The translations under genes and the position numbers were made by a program. Under the pieces are notes generated by a model, which saw only the letters and a list, made by a program, of their open reading frames with translations, did no database searches and had not been told where the DNA came from. From Deltaproteobacteria bacterium (GTDB lineage Bacteria; Desulfobacterota; SM23-61), in assembly GCA_029857975.1 (NCBI GenBank), contig JAOUFX010000032.1, positions 1 to 11,572 on the forward strand: DNA of 11,572 nucleotides, written 5' to 3'. Below, in pieces: positions 7,773-11,572 of this stretch (positions are counted from its first letter, which is position 1; every line of letters begins with the position of its first letter).

Positions 7773-8710
7773 AGGTTCTCTTCCTCGGCACCTCTGAATT
7801 CGCCCTTCCATCGCTGGAAAATCTCCTGGGGTCTTCGCACGAAGTTTTGGCGGTTGTTACCCAACCGGACCGGCCCAGAGGCCGGGGGCAAAAATTTGTC
7901 CCTTCCGCCATTAAATCCCTGGCTCTGGCCCGGAACCTTCCCATCTTTCAGCCGGAAAAAATCCGGGATCCCGTTTCCCGGGAGGTTTTACAATCTTTCC
8001 GACCCGAGCTCATCGTGGTTGTGGCCTACGGGCAAATTCTTTCTTCTTCCGTCCTCTCGATCCCTCCCCGGGGATGTGTGAATGTCCATGCCTCCCTCCT
8101 GCCGCAATACCGGGGAGCGGCGCCCATCACCTGGGCCATCCTCAACGGGGAAATGCGGACCGGAGTAACCACGATGTTCCTGGATGCTGGAATGGATACC
8201 GGCCCGATCCTGCTTACTGCCGAAACCCCCATTGAACGGGAAGACACTGACGGAACCTTACATGAGCGGCTTTCCCGGATGGGCGCTGACCTGCTGCGGC
8301 AAACCCTCGACGGCCTGGAAAAAGGCCGGATCATCCCTCGTTCGCAAGACCATTCCCAAGCCACTTATGCTCCCAAAATTGATAAAGAGGCGGGTCGAAT
8401 CAACTGGGATCATCCGGCGCGTGAACTCTTTAACCTTCTGCGGGCCTTCGACCCCTGGCCTGGAGCCTTCACGTTCTGGAGGGGGCTTATGTTAAAGCTC
8501 TTTCGCCCGCGTTTTCCAGAGGAAAGGGGGAAAGATGTCCGGGAAGCCCCAGGAACCATCACCCGGGTAGGCCCCGAAGCGCTGCATATCGCCACAAGTC
8601 AAGGGGATCTCTTGGTCCGGGAACTCCAGCTGGCCAACCGCCCGCGCATGGGCGTGGCTGAATTCCTGCGGGGCCATCCTCTGCAGTCCGGCCTTCGGTT
8701 AGGCGAATAA
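7769..8710 (+). CDS. fmt: Methionyl-tRNA formyltransferase
   Basis: Formylates Met-tRNA(fMet) using 10-formyltetrahydrofolate, supplying the group that the overlapping def product later removes. The 313 residues compare with 315 in E. coli. The N-terminal formyltransferase Rossmann domain opens KVLFLGTSEFALPSL. The catalytic triad is intact: Asn105 and His107 in NVHASLLP, and Asp143 in DAGMDTG. The C-terminal tRNA-binding domain starts near residue 205 (APKIDKEAGRINW). The start is TTG, overlapping the def stop, and is supported by AAGGA at 7756-7760 and by the family's usual N terminus immediately after it. It ends 12 bases before the chosen rsmB start. Confidence 0.97.
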   Translation: MKVLFLGTSEFALPSLENLLGSSHEVLAVVTQPDRPRGRGQKFVPSAIKSLALARNLPIFQPEKIRDPVSREVLQSFRPELIVVVAYGQILSSSVLSIPPRGCVNVHASLLPQYRGAAPITWAILNGEMRTGVTTMFLDAGMDTGPILLTAETPIEREDTDGTLHERLSRMGADLLRQTLDGLEKGRIIPRSQDHSQATYAPKIDKEAGRINWDHPARELFNLLRAFDPWPGAFTFWRGLMLKLFRPRFPEERGKDVREAPGTITRVGPEALHIATSQGDLLVRELQLANRPRMGVAEFLRGHPLQSGLRLGE

Positions 8711-8712
8711 GA

Positions 8713-8717
8713 AAGGG
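8713..8717 (+). promoter_or_regulatory. Ribosome binding site that decides the rsmB start
   Basis: AAGGG lies 5 bases before the ATG at 8723. It overlaps the alternative in-frame GTG at 8717, which would itself have no such site, so the ATG is preferred. Confidence 0.6.
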
Positions 8718-8722
8718 TGTTC

Positions 8723-10114
8723 ATGGGTAAACCGCCTGCTTTTGATGAGGTACGTATGCAGGCCTGGAAAATCTTGCGGCAGGTGGAAGACTCCCGGACT
8801 TTTGCCGACCATTCCCTCGACCAAACCTTTGCCAAGAACCCGCATTGGCGGCCATTAGACCGGGCCTTTCTTTTGGAATTGGTCCTGGGGACTCTCCGCT
8901 GGCGGGGAAGAATCGACCAGGCCATTCACCTTGCTTCCAAGTATCCGGAGAAAAATATCAATCCCCAATTAATCCAACTTTTAAGGTTGGGAGCCTACCA
9001 GATCTTGTTCCTGGACCGGGTTCCTGACTCGGCCGCTGTGAATGAATCGGTCCGCCTGGCCAAGGCTATTTTTAAAAATGCAAAAATGAGCGCCTTTGTC
9101 AACGCCATCCTCAGGACCCTTGCCCGCAAAAAAAGCCAAGAGGTTTTTCCGCCATTTGCTTCCCACCCTATTGAATACATTACTCAGGCCCTTTCCCACC
9201 CGCACTGGATGGTCGAACGCTGGGTAAATGATTTTGGCCCGGAGCTGACCCAGAAAATTTGCGCTGCCAACAATCTGCGGCCTCCCTTCACCGTGCGGGT
9301 GAATACTTTAAAAATCTCCAGGGAAGCCCTGCGGGAAAAATTGCAGGCCGCGGGAATCGATTCCTTTCCGACCCCCTTTTCCCCCGAGGGATTGACCCTG
9401 AAAAAAAGCCCTTTCTTGGCCGAGGATGAGCTGTTCCAAAACGGGATGTACTTCGTGCAGGACGAAGCCTCCCAAGTCATCGCCCATCTCCTTGCCCCTC
9501 GACCCGGTGAGCGAGTGCTGGACGCCTGCGCCGCCCCGGGGGGGAAATCCACTCATCTGGCCCAGCTCATGGAAGATCGGGGAGAAATCATCGCCCTGGA
9601 CCTTCACCGCCCCAAGGTGGAGATCATCCAGGAAAACTGCCGGCGGCTGGGAGTATCCACCGTTCAAACTTTTCAAGCCGACGCGACCCAGCCTCTGCCC
9701 TTCCCTCTCCCATTCACCTTCGACCGCATCCTGCTCGACGCTCCCTGCACGGGTCTGGGAATCCTCCACCGCAATCCGGAAGTCAAGTGGCGCCGGAAAC
9801 CCCAAGACCCCCGGCGCCTGCAAAGATTGCAATTGGCCCTTTTGGAAAACATCTGTTCGCGCTTGAAAAAAGGGGGGATTTTAGTCTATAGTACCTGTAC
9901 GATGACCCGGGAAGAAAATGATGCCGTGGTGGAAGACTTTCTGGGCAAACACAAAGATTTTCAGGTTGAAGACCTGCGCTGCATTGCCCCGGAATCCTGG
10001 CACCCCTTGGTCGACAAAAAAGGGTTCCTGCGCACTTACCCGGAGATGATCCTCCCGAGGGAAAATTATCGGATGGATGGTTTCTTTGCGGCAAGGATGA
10101 AAAAAGAAAAATGA
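8723..10114 (+). CDS. rsmB: 16S rRNA (cytosine-967-C5)-methyltransferase RsmB
   Basis: Methylates C967 of 16S rRNA with S-adenosylmethionine during small-subunit assembly. From ATG 8723 it has 463 residues, slightly longer than the 429 of E. coli. Residues from about 5 to 140 form the NusB-like RNA-binding domain (MQAWKILRQVEDS...). The Rossmann methyltransferase domain follows, with SAM motif I DACAAPGGKS starting at Asp267. Motif IV DAPCTG contains Cys342, and motif VI YSTCT contains Cys392, the expected catalytic nucleophile; Cys342 would help product release. An in-frame GTG at 8717 would add two residues but lacks a ribosome site. The stop overlaps the rpe start as ATGA. Confidence 0.96.
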   Translation: MGKPPAFDEVRMQAWKILRQVEDSRTFADHSLDQTFAKNPHWRPLDRAFLLELVLGTLRWRGRIDQAIHLASKYPEKNINPQLIQLLRLGAYQILFLDRVPDSAAVNESVRLAKAIFKNAKMSAFVNAILRTLARKKSQEVFPPFASHPIEYITQALSHPHWMVERWVNDFGPELTQKICAANNLRPPFTVRVNTLKISREALREKLQAAGIDSFPTPFSPEGLTLKKSPFLAEDELFQNGMYFVQDEASQVIAHLLAPRPGERVLDACAAPGGKSTHLAQLMEDRGEIIALDLHRPKVEIIQENCRRLGVSTVQTFQADATQPLPFPLPFTFDRILLDAPCTGLGILHRNPEVKWRRKPQDPRRLQRLQLALLENICSRLKKGGILVYSTCTMTREENDAVVEDFLGKHKDFQVEDLRCIAPESWHPLVDKKGFLRTYPEMILPRENYRMDGFFAARMKKEK

Positions 10115-10803
10115 AAAACAAAAAAATTAAAAAAATTGTTCCTTCTATTCTTGCGGCTGACTTTGGCCGGCTCGGAGAAGAAGTGAAGGCGGTAGAAAAG
10201 GCCGGGGCTGATTATATCCACGTGGATGTCATGGACGGTCATTTTGTGCCCAACCTTACGATCGGGCCGATGATCGTTGAATCGCTACGCAAGATAACCT
10301 CCCTCCCTCTGGATGTTCACTTGATGATCCAGAACCCCGATGAATTCTTAACAGTTTTCATTGAGGCCGGAGCGGGTATTCTCACGGTTCATGTAGAGGC
10401 CTGTTCCCATCTCCATCGCACGCTGATGGAGATCAAAAAGCTCGGCGCCCGGGCCGGGGTCTCCCTTAATCCGGCAACTCCCATATGCCTCCTTGAGCCG
10501 GCCCTCGAATGCGCCGACCTGGTTCTGGTAATGACCGTGAATCCGGGCTTTGGCGGGCAGGAATTCATTCCGGCTGTCCTGCCGAAGATTGCCCGGCTTC
10601 GCGCTCTCATCGATGAGAAAAAATTATCCCTGGAGCTGGAAGTGGACGGCGGAATTAAAGTCGAGAACATTGCCTCTGTAGCCAAAGCCGGCGCGGATGC
10701 TTTTGTGAGCGGCTCGGGAATATTTAAGACCCCCGATTACCCGCAGACCATCGCCGCCATGCGCCGGGAAATAAAAAAGGCGTGTAACAGTTTAGCCCTT
10801 TGA
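10111..10803 (+). CDS. rpe: Ribulose-phosphate 3-epimerase
   Basis: Interconverts ribulose-5-phosphate and xylulose-5-phosphate in the pentose phosphate pathway. It is a 230-residue TIM barrel. Family signatures are present in order: PSILAADF (residues 11-18), HVDVMDGHFVPN (37-48, with metal ligand His37 and catalytic Asp39), DVHLM with His70, MTVNPGFGGQ, and EVDGG with catalytic Asp179. The metal and acid/base residues are all kept. The ATG overlaps the rsmB stop; an AAGGA 13 bases upstream is rather far, so coupling probably matters. The first codons are very rich in AAA. The last codons form the left arm of a hairpin that includes the stop codon in its loop. Confidence 0.97.
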   Translation: MKNKKIKKIVPSILAADFGRLGEEVKAVEKAGADYIHVDVMDGHFVPNLTIGPMIVESLRKITSLPLDVHLMIQNPDEFLTVFIEAGAGILTVHVEACSHLHRTLMEIKKLGARAGVSLNPATPICLLEPALECADLVLVMTVNPGFGGQEFIPAVLPKIARLRALIDEKKLSLELEVDGGIKVENIASVAKAGADAFVSGSGIFKTPDYPQTIAAMRREIKKACNSLAL

Positions 10804-10821
10804 AAAATTTGGCTAAACTTT
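10789..10821 (+). terminator. Hairpin overlapping the rpe stop, probable weak intrinsic terminator
   Basis: AGTTTAGCC (10789-10797) and GGCTAAACT (10811-10819) pair perfectly over 9 bases, with a 13-base loop that contains the rpe TGA. Only three T residues follow before the sequence becomes A-rich, so termination may be weak or factor-assisted. It lies where the housekeeping unit should end. Confidence 0.55.
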
Positions 10822-10826
10822 AATGC

Positions 10827-10890
10827 AAAATGCAAAAGTTAAATTGAAAATTTCAAAATGATTAGGATTTTACAGAGAATTTTGCATTTT
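10827..10890. repeat. AT-rich inverted repeat in the rpe downstream gap
   Basis: AAAATGCAAAA (10827-10837) is perfectly inverted as TTTTGCATTTT (10880-10890). Just inside and outside are further matching pieces: AATTGAAAA (10842-10850) against TTTTCAATT (10888-10896), and a near-perfect palindrome TTGAAAATTTCAA (10844-10856). The sequence is low in complexity, so part of the matching is expected by chance. No coding potential is seen. Confidence 0.55.
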
Positions 10891-10936
10891 TCAATTGGCA
10901 ATTTTCAGTTTTCAATGAAATTAAACGCTTCTTTTC

Positions 10937-10964
10937 AAGGCGTTAAATTGATACAAAGGCGTTA
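10937..10964. repeat. Short direct repeat AAGGCGTTA, two copies
   Basis: AAGGCGTTA occurs at 10937-10945 and 10956-10964, one copy every 19 bases. The first copy's GCGTT also pairs with AACGC at 10924-10928, forming a small possible hairpin. Function unknown. Confidence 0.5.
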
Positions 10965-10999
10965 GTCGGATAGTCAAATAGTCGTTAGTCAGTTAGTCG
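10962..10999. repeat. Degenerate tandem array of TAGTC motifs
   Basis: TAGTC occurs five times, at 10963, 10971, 10979, 10986 and 10994, at spacings of 8, 8, 7 and 8 bases. The intervening bases vary (G/A/T-rich). This looks like a slippage-derived microsatellite; an operator with repeated half-sites is less likely but not excluded. Confidence 0.75.
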
Positions 11000-11003
11000 T
11001 TTG

Positions 11004-11017
11004 CCTATTACCTATTA
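11004..11017. repeat. Tandem CCTATTA repeat, two units
   Basis: CCTATTA is repeated head to tail at 11004-11010 and 11011-11017, directly after the TAGTC array and about 20 bases before the ribosome site of the next gene. Confidence 0.6.
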
Positions 11018-11036
11018 CTTTGTACCTCTTTCCTTG

Positions 11037-11043
11037 AAAGGAG
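11037..11043 (+). promoter_or_regulatory. Strong ribosome binding site of the cyclase-family gene
   Basis: AAAGGAG lies 7 bases before the ATG at 11051. It is one of the best Shine-Dalgarno matches in the window and fixes the start of the last, truncated gene. Confidence 0.8.
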
Positions 11044-11050
11044 TGGCGGT

Positions 11051-11572
11051 ATGCGGGGTAAGAAAATTAAATTCATCGATCTGAGTATTCCCATTGAATC
11101 AGTACCCAGCGATCCGGAGTTTATGATCCCTCAACTGGAATACACCGATCATCAAGGCGGGCTGGTTTCAGCCCAAGAACTGCTTGGTTGCCGCCCGGAA
11201 GACCTTCCTCTCGGTTTGGGGTGGGCCGTGGAAAAGATTGTACTCAGTACTCATTCCGGCACCCACCTGGATGCCCCCTGGCATTATGCACCCATATCAG
11301 AGGGGAAAAAGGCGAAAACGATCGACCAGATTCCTTTGGAATGGTGCTATGGGAACGGAGTGGTGCTGGATTTCCGCCGGAAAAAAGACGGCGCCCTGAT
11401 CACCGTGGAAGATCTGGAAAAAGCCCTAAAAAAAATTCGCTATCGGATTAAACCTCGCGATATTGTCTTGATTATGACCGGGGCTGACCGCTACTGGGGA
11501 AAGCCGGAGTATCTGGTTAAAGGCTGCGGTATGGGCCGGGAATCAACGCTCTGGTTGTTGGAACAGGGGGTT
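11051..11572 (+). CDS. Cyclase-family (KynB/arylformamidase-like) metal hydrolase, 5' part
   Basis: An open frame of 174 codons starts at ATG 11051 and runs off the window with no stop. It opens with KFIDLSIPI, the usual strand at the start of this family. The metal-binding signature HSGTHLDAPWH follows at residues 68-78, where His68, His72 and Asp74 are the expected ligands and His78 is also conserved. Further on come a typical DIVLIMTGADRYW strand (family TG.. motif) and GMGREST. Members include kynurenine formamidase and isatin hydrolase, but many are uncharacterised, so the substrate cannot be named. It is separated from rpe by a hairpin and a 247-base gap and has its own strong ribosome site, so it is probably a separate transcription unit. 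Confidence 0.88.
   Translation, partial: MRGKKIKFIDLSIPIESVPSDPEFMIPQLEYTDHQGGLVSAQELLGCRPEDLPLGLGWAVEKIVLSTHSGTHLDAPWHYAPISEGKKAKTIDQIPLEWCYGNGVVLDFRRKKDGALITVEDLEKALKKIRYRIKPRDIVLIMTGADRYWGKPEYLVKGCGMGRESTLWLLEQGV

Larger units (their letters stand above)
10804..11050. other. Non-coding AT-rich gap between rpe and the cyclase-family gene
   Basis: I see no open frame with gene-like character on either strand here. The gap contains the end of the rpe hairpin, the AT-rich inverted repeats, the AAGGCGTTA pair, the TAGTC array and the CCTATTA tandem. The promoter of the downstream gene should lie here, but no well-matched -35/-10 pair at normal spacing is visible. Confidence 0.7.

Noticed and set aside
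9308..9832. Minus-strand open frame opposite rsmB
   Set aside because: It overlaps the SAM-binding core of RsmB and reads as a Gly/Gln-rich shadow without any domain.
10895..10923. Promoter for the cyclase-family gene with TTGGCA as -35
   Set aside because: At 17-19-base spacing the -10 position reads AAATTA to ATTAAA, a poor match, and the region is so AT-rich that chance matches are expected.
10924..10944. AACGC/GCGTT hairpin as a second terminator
   Set aside because: The main stem is only 5 bp with a bulged extension and no T-run follows it.
10962..11017. CRISPR array
   Set aside because: The units are 5-8 bases with no 25-40-base repeats or unique spacers, and there are no cas genes.

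Overview
The window is an ordinary-looking piece of bacterial chromosome. GC content is a little over half, judged by eye. All genes are on the + strand and tightly packed, with several 4-base stop/start overlaps. Two short AT-rich, repeat-bearing gaps break the packing, and no tRNA, rRNA, CRISPR array, phage gene or transposase is visible. The gene set (GalT-type nucleotidyltransferase, ADP-glucose-type glycogen synthase, soluble GAF histidine kinase, priA-def-fmt-rsmB-rpe) and the repeat types in the gaps suggest a free-living Gram-negative of the Desulfobacterota (former Deltaproteobacteria) kind. That assignment is inferred from gene style and not demonstrated.

Region 1 (1-4633) is an overlapping three-gene unit. 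It holds the 3' part of a galT-like gene, then glgA, then a 790-residue cytosolic histidine kinase with three GAF-like domains. Each stop overlaps the next start as ATGA, so the genes are probably translationally coupled. The layout ties sugar-nucleotide and glycogen chemistry to a sensor with no response regulator in view.

Region 2 (4634-4790) is a gap dominated by a 31-bp imperfect inverted repeat around a 66-bp AT-rich loop. A perfect -10 box lies in the loop and a T6 run follows the right arm. It may end read-through from the kinase while supplying a promoter for priA.

Region 3 (4791-10803) is a housekeeping cluster: priA (replication restart), def and fmt (removal and addition of the N-formyl group), rsmB (16S rRNA m5C967) and rpe (pentose phosphate). 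Gaps are 12 nt or less, or the genes overlap. The order resembles the well-known priA-def-fmt-rsmB...rpe arrangement of Bacillus subtilis with the intervening genes missing. The unit ends in a hairpin that overlaps the rpe stop codon.

Region 4 (10804-11050) is a non-coding AT-rich gap with inverted repeats, an array of TAGTC motifs and a short tandem repeat. It leads to a well-supported ribosome site and the 5' part of a cyclase-family (KynB-like) metal hydrolase that runs off the window.

I found no clear new biological system. The best leads are the 4643-4770 repeat/promoter/terminator structure, the possible ADP-glucose role of the galT-like gene, and the kinase coupled to glgA.
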